Shown: one piece after another, positions 1 to 7,527 of the stretch
Layout: every line of letters starts with the position of its first letter
Numbering within the stretch: position 1 is the first letter of the stretch
Source of the DNA: Deltaproteobacteria bacterium
Lineage (GTDB): Bacteria; Desulfobacterota; Syntrophorhabdia; Syntrophorhabdales; Syntrophorhabdaceae
Reading direction: 5' to 3'
Assembly: GCA_003506795.1 (NCBI GenBank)
Contig: DNYO01000279.1
Location: forward strand, 1-13,656
Length of the DNA stretch: 13,656 bases
Made by a program: the position numbers and the translations under genes
The notes under the pieces: generated by a model
Told to the model about the DNA's origin: nothing
Databases searched by the model: none
What the model saw: only the letters and a program-made list of their open reading frames with translations

Positions 1-623
1 CTTATTACGACGTATCCCTTTGAAGGACCGGGGATGGCTCCTTCGATGAGGAGGAGGTTGGTGTCGCCGCGGACGTCGATGACTTTCAGACTCTGGACGG
101 TAACCGTCTTGGCACCCATGTGCCCCGGCATCTTCGTACCTTTGAAGGTCCGCCCGGGGGTCATGTTTTGGCCGATGGAACCGCCGTGCCTGAAGGCCTC
201 ATGAGAACCGTGGGTTGCCGGAGCGCCCCCGAAGCCGTGACGTTTCATGACTCCGGCGAAACCTTTGCCTTTGGATGTCCCCGTAATGTCAACGAAATCT
301 CCGGGCTCAAAGATATCCACGGAGTAAATGGCGCCCACTTCGTTTGTCTCGAGGTCTTCCGGTGCGACCTTGAACTCTTTGAGGACCCGCGTCGGCGTGA
401 CGTTCGCCTTCTTGAAATGTCCCGCATCGGGTTTATTGACCCTCTGGACCTTTATAACTTCGTCAAAACCTACTTGAACCGCGTTGTAACCTTCCCTGTC
501 AGCAGTTTTTTTCTGGACCACGTAGCATGGACCGGCTTTTATGACCGTAACGGGAATGACGTTCCCGTGTTCATCGAATATCTGCGACATACCGAGTTTC
601 TTTCCTATAAGACCTAATGACAT
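1..623 (-). CDS. rplC: 50S ribosomal protein L3 (3' end cut by window edge)
   Basis: L3 is an early-assembly protein of the large ribosomal subunit that binds 23S rRNA near the peptidyl transferase centre. The reverse strand reads from ATG (621-623) through 207 codons with no stop. It opens MSLGLIGKKLGMSQIF, the usual L3 start, and carries the family signature around GFAGVMKRHGFGG and the conserved loop GGSIGQNMTPGRTFKG, whose Gln is the residue methylated by PrmB in E. coli. The last visible residues (SKGYVVI) match the end of the family (about 209 residues in E. coli), so only a few codons are missing. A GGAGG-type ribosome binding site (631-636 on the plus strand) fixes the start. The gene upstream in the usual S10 operon, rpsJ, is absent: the next gene is a divergent HDOD protein. 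The following genes (rplD and so on) would lie outside the window. Confidence 0.97.
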   Translation of the reverse strand, partial: MSLGLIGKKLGMSQIFDEHGNVIPVTVIKAGPCYVVQKKTADREGYNAVQVGFDEVIKVQRVNKPDAGHFKKANVTPTRVLKEFKVAPEDLETNEVGAIYSVDIFEPGDFVDITGTSKGKGFAGVMKRHGFGGAPATHGSHEAFRHGGSIGQNMTPGRTFKGTKMPGHMGAKTVTVQSLKVIDVRGDTNLLLIEGAIPGPSKGYVVI

Positions 624-649
624 GGTAGACACCTCCGAAAAATTGTAAC

Positions 650-678
650 ATCATAGTCGAAAACTCCCCGAAAGTCAA
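650..678 (-). promoter_or_regulatory. Sigma-70 promoter of rplC
   Basis: Read on the minus strand, TTGACT (673-678) and TATGAT (650-655) are separated by exactly 17 bp. Each box matches the consensus at five of six positions. The predicted transcript start, near 643, leaves a leader of only about 20 nt that is mostly the ribosome binding site. Nothing the size of an S10 leader hairpin would fit in it. Confidence 0.8.
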
Positions 679-750
679 GATGAATTCCGTTGAGGGCCTC
701 TTCGATGGGGTGAAGGGCGAGGCTTCGAGCAGTGAAAATGTAAAAAAAGC

Positions 751-777
751 TTAATTGATAATCTTTTATGCCGAAAA
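751..777 (+). promoter_or_regulatory. Weak candidate promoter for the HDOD-kinase unit (sigma-28-like)
   Basis: GCCGAAAA (770-777) differs by one base from the flagellar sigma-28 -10 consensus GCCGATAA. The matching -35 region (751-758) is poor. No good sigma-70 pair was seen between 624 and 792. This is a weak suggestion only; the two downstream genes must start somewhere in this 170-bp gap. Confidence 0.2.
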
Positions 778-792
778 GCCCAATATACGACT

Positions 793-1602
793 ATGACAAA
801 CGCCATGCCAAGAGAGCAGTTGATCAACCGTGCCAGCGAAATCAAGGTGATTCCGACACTGGGCGGCGTTGTGGACAAAGTATTCACTGTCCTGGGCAAT
901 AACAATTCGTCTTTCAATGACCTTTCCGACGTGGTCAAGTACGATCAGGCCATATCGTCGAAGATCATCAGTATCGCAAATTCGGCGTATTACAGCAGAG
1001 GCATCGAGATATTCAACCTGCAGCGTGCAATGCTTACGATCGGCTTCGAGGAGGTTCGGAGCATCGTGAGCTGCCTTCTTTTGATGGAAGGAATGATCAA
1101 GATGCTCAAGCTCAAGGAGGCCGACCTCCTTGCCCTGTGGAAGCACTCCGTCGAGGTTGCATACGCGGCACGCATATTGTCCGAGCACTTGCTCGTTGAA
1201 GACCCGCAAAAGGTCTACACTGCATCCCTGCTTCACGACATCGGAAAGATCGTCTTCTACCTGGCCGTTCCGGATTACGGGGAAATGCTTCGGGAGATAA
1301 AGAACACCGCCGATACCGTGACTGTCGAGCGGGAGCGTTTTGGCATCGATCACCAGGAAACGGGATACATTATAGCCGTCAAATGGAAGTTTCCCCACGA
1401 CTTCGCGCGGGTTATCCGTCGCCACCATGGCGACCTTGGTGATAATCAACAGGACGGTCTGCTCCGACTGGTTAACGCGTCGGATCGTTTCTTTACCCGA
1501 ACTCTGAACAGTCATTCGAAAGAGGCGTTTATCCTGGACAAGGAACGCAATGCCATAGCTTTCGAGGTCGAGAAGATCATGAAATTTCTCCAATTGGGGT
1601 AA
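793..1602 (+). CDS. HDOD domain protein
   Basis: A 269-residue cytoplasmic protein made almost entirely of an HDOD domain (about residues 15-215), a relative of HD phosphohydrolases found in bacterial signalling proteins. Visible features are the N-terminal segment with IPTLGGVVDKVF (20-31), the helix carrying YDQAISSKIISIANSAYY (50-67), LLHDIGK (146-152), and HHG (211-213). The HD-type metal ligands look complete: H118, H148-D149, H187, H211-H212 and D231. Many HDOD members keep these residues, so this alone does not prove catalysis. The ATG at 793 has no clear ribosome binding site; ATG 808 (MPREQ) is an in-frame alternative that is no better. The stop lies 3 nt before the start of the downstream hybrid kinase, so the two are surely co-transcribed and probably translationally coupled, which points to a shared signalling pathway. 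The substrate and target are unknown. Confidence 0.9.
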   Translation: MTNAMPREQLINRASEIKVIPTLGGVVDKVFTVLGNNNSSFNDLSDVVKYDQAISSKIISIANSAYYSRGIEIFNLQRAMLTIGFEEVRSIVSCLLLMEGMIKMLKLKEADLLALWKHSVEVAYAARILSEHLLVEDPQKVYTASLLHDIGKIVFYLAVPDYGEMLREIKNTADTVTVERERFGIDHQETGYIIAVKWKFPHDFARVIRRHHGDLGDNQQDGLLRLVNASDRFFTRTLNSHSKEAFILDKERNAIAFEVEKIMKFLQLG

Positions 1603-1605
1603 GAG

Positions 1606-3534
1606 ATGAAATGGAAAGACCTTCAAACTGAATCCATGAAGCTCCAGTGGAATTTCTACGAGAGGACCATTAACAATTATTCCATCATCATGCGCATAAT
1701 GAGCAGCGCCGAGGATGATCTGCTCATAAGCCATGTTCCCAGAGTCTTCGTGGAAGAATCGTTTTTTGACATGTGCAAGATCATGATCGATGACGACGGG
1801 ATCATACGCGAAGGCTTTTACAGTATAGACGATACTCTGAGCAGTCTCGACTATACCAGTGTCGCCACTCTCAGCGGGAATTCCACCACCGCCTCACTGA
1901 TCGATGATGTTTTTGGCTACGGCATTCTCTACATCTATCCTCTCAGGAGAGAGCTGAAGACCATCGGGTATCTTGCTCTGGGCAAAAGATACTACATGGA
2001 TGTGGAATTGAGACTCCTGCGCGAACTGGAGATTGTGTGTGACATATACAACCGGTCATTACTCTTGGGTGGCGGCACAGACCGCCGCAAGGGGTTTCGG
2101 CCGATGGTAACATTCGAGACGGTCCTTGAAGTCTTTCCCGATCCCCTCCTTCTTGTGGACAAGAAGGGCTACATCTGCTACGCGAACAGGAACGCAAAGG
2201 TGCAGTTCGAAACCAGGAAGGGGTTTCTTTTGGGTGAACGGGCCGATAAGGCAATCCCGGGCCTGCCCGAAGACCTTGTAAAGAAGAGCCGTCCCTTCCG
2301 TGGAGAGATAAACTATAAATCACAAAACGACTACAAGATGTTCCGCGTCGAAAGCTTTGTTGTGAAGGAAGAAAAGGGCAGGGGCGAATGGCGGGCCATC
2401 CTTTTCAAGGATGTCGTCAAAATGAAGGTCAGTGAAGAGGAACATCTTGTCAAGAAACGGACGGAGAGCGTGGGGATGCTCGCAGGGGGCATTGCCCATG
2501 ATTTCAACAACATGCTCACGGGTATCCTGGGATATGCGGCGTTGATGAGGAAAATGCTTACCGATCCGAAGCTCTGCCGCTATGCCGAGGCCATAGAGCA
2601 TTCAGCCCAGCGCGCCTCCCAGCTCACCCGGCACCTGCTCAACTTCTCGCGGCGACAGAAGAAATCGAACGGGCTTGTGGACATCAATTCCCTTCTCGAT
2701 GATGTACTTTTTTTACTGAAGGAAAGTTTCTTCAATATCAGGATAGAGAGAGACCTCGACCTCGGACTTCCCAACATAAAAGGTGACGAAGCGGAATTGC
2801 AGAATGTATTTCTGAACCTTTTCATCAACGCAAAGGACGCAATGGATGGCGAAGGCCTCCTGCGGGTAACGACGTCAAGACAGGACAGAGGATTTATCTG
2901 CATCGAAATAGAGGACACGGGAAAAGGGATTGATGAGGCGATGCAGCACAAGATATTCGAACCCTATTTCTCCACGAAGGAGGATCTCTCCAACCTGGGC
3001 ATGGGACTCTACCTTGTGGACAAGGTTGTCAAAGAGCATGGAGGTTTCATCGAGATTGCGAGTGAGAAACAAAAGGGAACGATCTTCCGTCTCTATATGC
3101 CGGTCCCATCCATGCGGGTTTCGGAAAGGCGATTGAAGGAAACACCGCATGCCAGTCAAAACATGGATGGGAGAACCATCCTGATCGTTGATGACGAACA
3201 CATGGTCAGAGATCTCCTGAAAGGTGTTCTGGCCGAAGCCGGCGCAACCCTTCTCGAAGCCGAAAACGGTGAGGATGCGCTCCAGATCTACACGGAAAAA
3301 CAGGACGATATCGATCTCGTGATTCTCGATGTGATCATGCCCGGAATCAAGGGAGACGAGGTTCTCCGCAGAATCCGGAAAGCGCGCTCTAACATGAAGG
3401 TGATCATCTCAAGCGGATTTATGAGCGAGGAGCAGAGGGCAAAGCTGAAAGAGTACAAGGTTGACGGCTTCCTCGACAAACCCTTCAAAGACGACGACGC
3501 CCTGGCGGTAGTAGCGGAAGTTCTCGAAGAATAA
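1606..3534 (+). CDS. Soluble hybrid sensor histidine kinase (GAF-like, PAS, HisKA, HATPase, REC)
   Basis: A 642-residue hybrid kinase that should autophosphorylate on His and pass the phosphate to its own receiver. Domains in order: a GAF-like N-terminal region (about 25-150, ending YIYPLRRELKTIGYLALG); PAS (about 170-280, VFPDPLLLVDKKGYICYANRN); HisKA with H298 in GGIAHDFNNML; HATPase with N-box N404/N408, G1 DTGKG (437-441), F-box FEPYFSTK (451-458) and G2 LGMGL; then REC (about 523-642) with D529/D530, phospho-acceptor D575 in VILDVIMPG and K625. No membrane segment is present, so it should sense a cytoplasmic signal. The HDFNN H-box is typical of PAS-hybrid kinases that phosphorylate stand-alone receivers. 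The ATG begins 3 nt after the HDOD stop, with GGGGTAAGAG serving as ribosome binding site. No DNA-binding output domain is present, so the signal must leave by phosphotransfer or protein contact. Confidence 0.93.
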   Translation: MKWKDLQTESMKLQWNFYERTINNYSIIMRIMSSAEDDLLISHVPRVFVEESFFDMCKIMIDDDGIIREGFYSIDDTLSSLDYTSVATLSGNSTTASLIDDVFGYGILYIYPLRRELKTIGYLALGKRYYMDVELRLLRELEIVCDIYNRSLLLGGGTDRRKGFRPMVTFETVLEVFPDPLLLVDKKGYICYANRNAKVQFETRKGFLLGERADKAIPGLPEDLVKKSRPFRGEINYKSQNDYKMFRVESFVVKEEKGRGEWRAILFKDVVKMKVSEEEHLVKKRTESVGMLAGGIAHDFNNMLTGILGYAALMRKMLTDPKLCRYAEAIEHSAQRASQLTRHLLNFSRRQKKSNGLVDINSLLDDVLFLLKESFFNIRIERDLDLGLPNIKGDEAELQNVFLNLFINAKDAMDGEGLLRVTTSRQDRGFICIEIEDTGKGIDEAMQHKIFEPYFSTKEDLSNLGMGLYLVDKVVKEHGGFIEIASEKQKGTIFRLYMPVPSMRVSERRLKETPHASQNMDGRTILIVDDEHMVRDLLKGVLAEAGATLLEAENGEDALQIYTEKQDDIDLVILDVIMPGIKGDEVLRRIRKARSNMKVIISSGFMSEEQRAKLKEYKVDGFLDKPFKDDDALAVVAEVLEE

Positions 3535-3536
3535 TG

Positions 3537-3563
3537 AAGACAGGTAATAGGAAAAACTGTCTT
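3537..3563. repeat. Inverted repeat between convergent genes
   Basis: AAGACAG (3537-3543) pairs with CTGTCTT (3557-3563) across a 13-nt loop, between the convergent hybrid kinase and uvrC. A second, exclusive pairing is possible between CAGGTAAT (3541-3548) and ATTACCTG (3594-3601), which brackets the heptamer repeat. Neither has a T-run typical of an intrinsic terminator, so a role in bidirectional termination is only a guess. Confidence 0.45.
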
Positions 3564-3569
3564 GTCTTC

Positions 3570-3597
3570 CCCATAACCCATAACCTATCACCCATTA
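3570..3597. repeat. Heptanucleotide tandem repeat (CCCATAA-like, four units)
   Basis: Two exact units CCCATAA (3570-3576, 3577-3583) are followed by the variants CCTATCA (3584-3590) and CCCATTA (3591-3597). The last unit contains the uvrC stop codon (TAA on the minus strand). Nothing else in the window resembles it. Confidence 0.75.
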
Positions 3598-5202
3598 CCT
3601 GCCCTTAAGATTCTCTTTCTTTCTCCACCTTCTGTGGGAGGCTACGGCGAAGCGGTGGGCTTCGTCGCGCATTGTTACGATTTCCTTAAAGACGGCGGAT
3701 GCCCGGGGAAGGACGAGCGGGTTTTTTCTTGCCGGCGCGTAGATAATATCGTCCATCCTTTTTCTGCGTTCCCCTTTGGCTATGGAGATGATGTCCCTGT
3801 CGACATGGTTTGCTTTGAGGACCTTGTGCGCTGCTGCCAGCTGGCCTTTGCCTCCGTCTATTATGAAGAGGTCCGGCAGCGGTCCCAGCGCGGTGTCTTT
3901 GACCCTTCGGCTGAGCACCTCGGTGAGCATCGCGACGTCATCCATCGTATCCTCCCCGCGGATATGAAAGACCCGGTACTGGTCCTTTGCGGGTTTGAAA
4001 TTCTTAAACACGGTCATGGCGCCAGTCGGGTTCTGTCCGTGGATATGAGAGATGTCGTATATTTCAATCCTTTCGGGGGCGGCTCTCAGGCGCAATGCGT
4101 CCCGAAAGGCCTGGTCGAGGGGCAGAACCTCGGTTTCATGGAGGTTTTCCACAGCCAGACGCACGATGTCTTTCACGCCCCTGTGAGCCGGGCCCATGAT
4201 CCTGACGACGCCTTTCTTTCTTCCACTCAGGTGTTTCTCGAGGACATCGCTATCTTCCATTTCTTCCGAAAGAATGATCTCATCGGGAACGGGCCGCGAA
4301 CTGTAGTATTGGAAGAGGAAGGTCATTATCGTCTCCCCGGCGTCTTCTCCATAGAATCGTTCCTTGTAAAGACGGCGCGACAGGAGGACGCCGCCGCGGA
4401 AGGTGAGAACGACGAGCGAGATGGTCCGGGAGCCTTCCGAAAAGGCCCATACGTCACGGTTCTTGCCGAAATGTTCGTGGACGCGCTGCTTCTCGGTCAT
4501 CGCCTTGATGGCCTGATGGCGTTCCTTGAGAACCTGTGCACCTTCGAAATCCCACGAAGCGATCTTTTTTGCTATGCGGTGTTCGATGCCCTTGAGTATT
4601 TTCTCGTTTTTGCCGGATAGAAAATCCCTTACCTCCTCGACGGTACCGGCATATTCGGCGGCGTCGACGGGCATGACGCACGGTCCCGGACATTTACCGA
4701 GCTCGTAGAGCATGCAGGCCCGCTTCCTTTTCCGAAATACCGTTTCCTTGCATTTCCTGATGGGATAGAACCGTTCCAGAAGCTTCAGAATGTCCCTGAC
4801 CTCCCGGCCGTGGGGGTAAGGACCGAAGTAGACGGAGCCGTCGTCGACGATCTTGCGCGTTGCAAAGAGGGCAGGGTAGTCATCCTGGACGGTGAGCTTC
4901 AGCGACATATAGGACTTGTCGTCCTTGAGCATGATGTTGTATTTCGGGGCGTGCTGCTTAATGAGGTTGTTTTCGAGGAGAAACGCTTCTTTTTCGTTTG
5001 CCGTGAGAACAAAATCTATGAGGTGGATGGTCTCGACGAGCACCTTCGTTTTGAGGTCTTTGACGTCGTTGCGGAAATAGCTCCTGACCCGGTCGCGGAT
5101 GTTCTTCGCCTTGCCTATGTAAATGATATCGTCGTCGCTGCCCTTGAAGAGGTAGACCCCGGGAGATTCCGGCAAGCCATCGATGCTTATCTGGGTGATC
5201 AC
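3595..5202 (-). CDS. uvrC: UvrABC excinuclease subunit C, lacking the C-terminal HhH domain
   Basis: UvrC makes both cuts in nucleotide excision repair after UvrB has loaded at the damage. Visible features: GIY-YIG nuclease (about 12-95; GVY at 15-17, YIGKAKNIRDRV, E77) for the 3' cut; four Cys (C151, C163, C171, C175) where E. coli UvrC is reported to bind an Fe-S cluster; the UVR motif (about 206-236, SWDFEGA) that contacts UvrB; and the RNase H-like endonuclease domain with D383 (IYDIS), D422, D449 (IIDGG) and H516 (DEAHRF) for the 5' cut. The protein stops at residue 535, about 15 residues after HRFAVASHRR, where homologues of about 600 residues continue into a double helix-hairpin-helix DNA-binding domain. 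No such sequence follows in any minus frame; the stop sits in a heptamer repeat. The start is GTG (5200-5202), overlapping the uvrB stop as GTGA, with GGAG upstream. Confidence 0.95.
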   Translation of the reverse strand: MITQISIDGLPESPGVYLFKGSDDDIIYIGKAKNIRDRVRSYFRNDVKDLKTKVLVETIHLIDFVLTANEKEAFLLENNLIKQHAPKYNIMLKDDKSYMSLKLTVQDDYPALFATRKIVDDGSVYFGPYPHGREVRDILKLLERFYPIRKCKETVFRKRKRACMLYELGKCPGPCVMPVDAAEYAGTVEEVRDFLSGKNEKILKGIEHRIAKKIASWDFEGAQVLKERHQAIKAMTEKQRVHEHFGKNRDVWAFSEGSRTISLVVLTFRGGVLLSRRLYKERFYGEDAGETIMTFLFQYYSSRPVPDEIILSEEMEDSDVLEKHLSGRKKGVVRIMGPAHRGVKDIVRLAVENLHETEVLPLDQAFRDALRLRAAPERIEIYDISHIHGQNPTGAMTVFKNFKPAKDQYRVFHIRGEDTMDDVAMLTEVLSRRVKDTALGPLPDLFIIDGGKGQLAAAHKVLKANHVDRDIISIAKGERRKRMDDIIYAPARKNPLVLPRASAVFKEIVTMRDEAHRFAVASHRRWRKKENLKGR

Positions 5203-7187
5203 AGGGTAAGCTCCGTCTTTTCAAGCGTCAGGAGCCTGTCGCGGAGCTGGGCGGCTTTTTCGAAATCCCATTTTTTTGCCGCGTCGGCGATCTCTTTTTT
5301 CAGTCTTTTGACCATTTTGGAGAGCTGTTTCGGCTTGAGCATCTTTGCATCCAGTCCATCGACGGGTACCTCATAGTAATCCTTCTCGTAAATGGACGAG
5401 AGCACGTTGGTAATGGATTTCCGGATACCTTCCGGGGTGATCCCGTTGCGTTCATTATACTCCTCCTGAACGGCCCGCCTGCGCTGTGTCTCGTCCATGG
5501 CCCGGCGCATCGATTCCGTCACCGTGTCGGCAAACATGATAACCTTGCCATTGAGGTTACGGGCGGCACGGCCGCAGGTTTGTATAAGCGAGGTCTGGGA
5601 GCGCAGGAAACCCTCTTTATCCGCGTCAAGAATAGCAACGAGGGACACCTCCGGAAGATCGAGACCCTCTCTTAAAAGGTTCACACCCACAAGGACATCG
5701 AACTTGCCCAGTCTCAGATCTCTCACGATGGCAACTCTCTCAAGTGTGTCCACGTCGGAATGGAGATACTTGGTCCTGATCCCCTTGTCGAGGAGAAAAT
5801 CGGTGAGATCTTCCGCAAACCGCTTGGTAAGAGTCGTGACCAGAACACGCTCCTTGAGTTCTGTCGTCCGCCTGATCTCGACAATAAGGTTTTCGACCTG
5901 GTCCCTGGCCGGCTTGAGAATGATCTCGGGGTCCATGAGCCCCGTCGGCCTGATGATCTGCTCCGCCACGTGCTCGTGTGACTTTGCCATCTCATACTTC
6001 GCAGGCGTCGCCGAGATGTAGACAACCTGTTTTTCTCTTGCTTCAAACTCTTCAAAGGTGAGAGGCCGGTTATCGAGAGCCGAGGGAAGACGGAAACCAT
6101 GTTCGACGAGGGTGGTCTTGCGGGAGCGGTCCCCGCGGTACATGGCGGCGAGCTGGGGTATGGATACGTGGCTCTCGTCTATCATGATAAGTGCGTTGGC
6201 GGGCAGGTAATCCATGAGTGTGGGCGGGGGTTCCCCCGGGGCCCTGCCCGTAAAATGCCGCGAATAATTCTCGACACCCGAACAGTAACCGAGCTCGGCG
6301 AGCATCTCGAGATCATACCTGGTCCGCATCTCGAGCCGCTGTGCCTCGAGCAGCTTATTGTGGGACCGCAACAAGTCCAGGTGAGTGACAAGTTCTTCGT
6401 CAATGGTTGCGATGGCTCGTTCTATGGTTTCGCGGGGCATGACGTAATGAGTGGTGGGGAAGATCATCAGCCGTCTGAATCTCTCGAGAACCCTGCCCGT
6501 GAGTGGATCGATGCTGTAAATGGACTCGATCCGGCCTTCGTCGTGGATGATCCTGAAGGCTCTGTCTTCTTCGTAGGGAGGGAATACATCAATGGTACCG
6601 CCGCGGACGCGGAATCTGCCACGATAAAAATCGATGTCATTGCGCTCGTACTGACATTGAATGAGTTTCCTGAGAATAGCCTGGCGTTCCAGTGCCTGTC
6701 CTTCTTCAACGTTGAGGAGCATTCCGTAATACGTCTCCGGTGAACCGAGGCCATAGATGCAGGAAACACTGGCGACTATTATTATGTCTTCCCTTTCGAA
6801 GAGGGCGTTCGTTGCGAGCAGTCTCATCCTGTCGATCTCCTCATTGATTGAGGAATCCTTTTCGATGAAGGTGTCCGATGAGGGAATATAGGCTTCGGGC
6901 TGATAATAATCGTAATAACTGACGAAGAAGTGGACCTCGTTTTCCGGGAAGAGGGTCTTGAATTCCGAATAGAGCTGCGCGGCAAGGGTCTTGTTATGGG
7001 AGATAATGAGTGCGGGTCTGTTCACACGTTCGATGACATTGGCCATGGTGAAGGTCTTACCCGAGCCGGTGACGCCGAGGAGTACCTGGTGGGGAACGCC
7101 CCGGTCGATATTGCCTGCGATCTTATCGATGGCCTGGGGCTGGTCTCCCCTTGCCCCGTAGTCACTTACCAGTCTGAAACGCTTCAT
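5199..7187 (-). CDS. uvrB: UvrABC excinuclease subunit B
   Basis: A full-length 662-residue UvrB, the ATP-dependent damage-verifying helicase-like subunit of nucleotide excision repair. It takes over DNA from UvrA and recruits UvrC. Walker A is GVTGSGKT (38-45). The damage-probing beta-hairpin lies at about 91-115 (YYDYYQPEAYIPSSDTFIEK), the DESH Walker B box at 337-340, and helicase motifs V/VI around REGLDLPEVSLV and QTCGRAARN. The C-terminal UVR motif (about 620-656, KKWDFEKAAQLRDRL) pairs with the matching motif in UvrC. The N-terminus (FRLVSDYGARGDQPQAI) aligns with other UvrB starts, so ATG 7187 is right although no Shine-Dalgarno sequence precedes it. The TGA stop overlaps the uvrC GTG by 4 bp, so the two are translationally coupled. 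uvrA is not in the window. Confidence 0.98.
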   Translation of the reverse strand: MKRFRLVSDYGARGDQPQAIDKIAGNIDRGVPHQVLLGVTGSGKTFTMANVIERVNRPALIISHNKTLAAQLYSEFKTLFPENEVHFFVSYYDYYQPEAYIPSSDTFIEKDSSINEEIDRMRLLATNALFEREDIIIVASVSCIYGLGSPETYYGMLLNVEEGQALERQAILRKLIQCQYERNDIDFYRGRFRVRGGTIDVFPPYEEDRAFRIIHDEGRIESIYSIDPLTGRVLERFRRLMIFPTTHYVMPRETIERAIATIDEELVTHLDLLRSHNKLLEAQRLEMRTRYDLEMLAELGYCSGVENYSRHFTGRAPGEPPPTLMDYLPANALIMIDESHVSIPQLAAMYRGDRSRKTTLVEHGFRLPSALDNRPLTFEEFEAREKQVVYISATPAKYEMAKSHEHVAEQIIRPTGLMDPEIILKPARDQVENLIVEIRRTTELKERVLVTTLTKRFAEDLTDFLLDKGIRTKYLHSDVDTLERVAIVRDLRLGKFDVLVGVNLLREGLDLPEVSLVAILDADKEGFLRSQTSLIQTCGRAARNLNGKVIMFADTVTESMRRAMDETQRRRAVQEEYNERNGITPEGIRKSITNVLSSIYEKDYYEVPVDGLDAKMLKPKQLSKMVKRLKKEIADAAKKWDFEKAAQLRDRLLTLEKTELTL

Positions 7188-7196
7188 AGTGGTATT

Positions 7197-7225
7197 AGTT
7201 TAATGTGCTTTTAAAGCGGTGTCAA
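7197..7225 (-). promoter_or_regulatory. Sigma-70 promoter of uvrBC
   Basis: On the minus strand a perfect TTGACA (7220-7225) is followed after exactly 17 bp by TAAACT (7197-7202, four of six matches). Transcription would start at about 7189-7191, only a few bases before the uvrB ATG at 7187. A short inverted repeat, GCTTT-T-AAAGC (7207-7217), lies inside the spacer and could be an operator. No LexA-type box was recognised. Confidence 0.6.
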
Positions 7226-7456
7226 AAAGACAATTCCAGGGGGGTGGAACCGCTCGGACCGCTGCAAGACCGGGGGCAAGGATTATGTTGCGTCCGCTCC
7301 CGTTTGATGCCGCCTCAGGGTTTAATTCGTCTCGTGTTAAAAAAAGCATAACATGCTCAGTGATGACTAAAGATATAGCACACCCTGCCGATAAACCCTC
7401 ACAGCAGGATAGGCCAAAAAAAGCATCTGCACGATCGGATAGGGGCAGAAAAGCTC

Positions 7457-7489
7457 TTGACATGGCGACTGCAAAGGTTTAAAGATAAT
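7457..7489 (+). promoter_or_regulatory. Candidate sigma-70 promoter of the secreted-protein gene
   Basis: A perfect TTGACA (7457-7462) is followed by TAAAGA at 17 bp (7480-7485) or GATAAT at 21 bp (7484-7489). The -10 assignment is therefore uncertain. The gene starts at 7528 after an A/T-rich leader and the strong ribosome binding site AGGAGG (7516-7521). Confidence 0.5.
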
Positions 7490-7527
7490 TCATAATATTC
7501 TAAAACACCAATCTAGGAGGAAGGGGT

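Larger units (their letters stand above)
7188..7527. other. Divergent intergenic region uvrB / secreted-protein gene
   Basis: The 340 bases hold the two outward-facing promoters listed separately. The middle part (about 7230-7450) contains short open frames on both strands, but none has a ribosome binding site or a recognisable product. I compared it by eye with common riboswitch cores and found no match. Confidence 0.5.

Noticed and set aside
120..617. A 165-codon plus-strand frame at the left end
   Set aside because: It is antisense to rplC, which is conserved along its whole length.
766..1734. A 322-codon open frame on the minus strand over the HDOD gene
   Set aside because: It is antisense to a clear HDOD protein, has no recognisable domain and reflects the codon bias of the opposite strand.
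3634..4620. A 328-codon open frame on the plus strand over uvrC
   Set aside because: It is fully antisense to well-conserved UvrC motifs and has no family features.
7360..7450. A possible cyclic-di-GMP riboswitch before the secreted-protein gene
   Set aside because: The conserved GEMM core and tetraloop receptor could not be found.
7200..7482. Two opposing 87-codon frames between uvrB and the secreted-protein gene
   Set aside because: No ribosome binding site, no recognisable product, and they overlap the two promoters.
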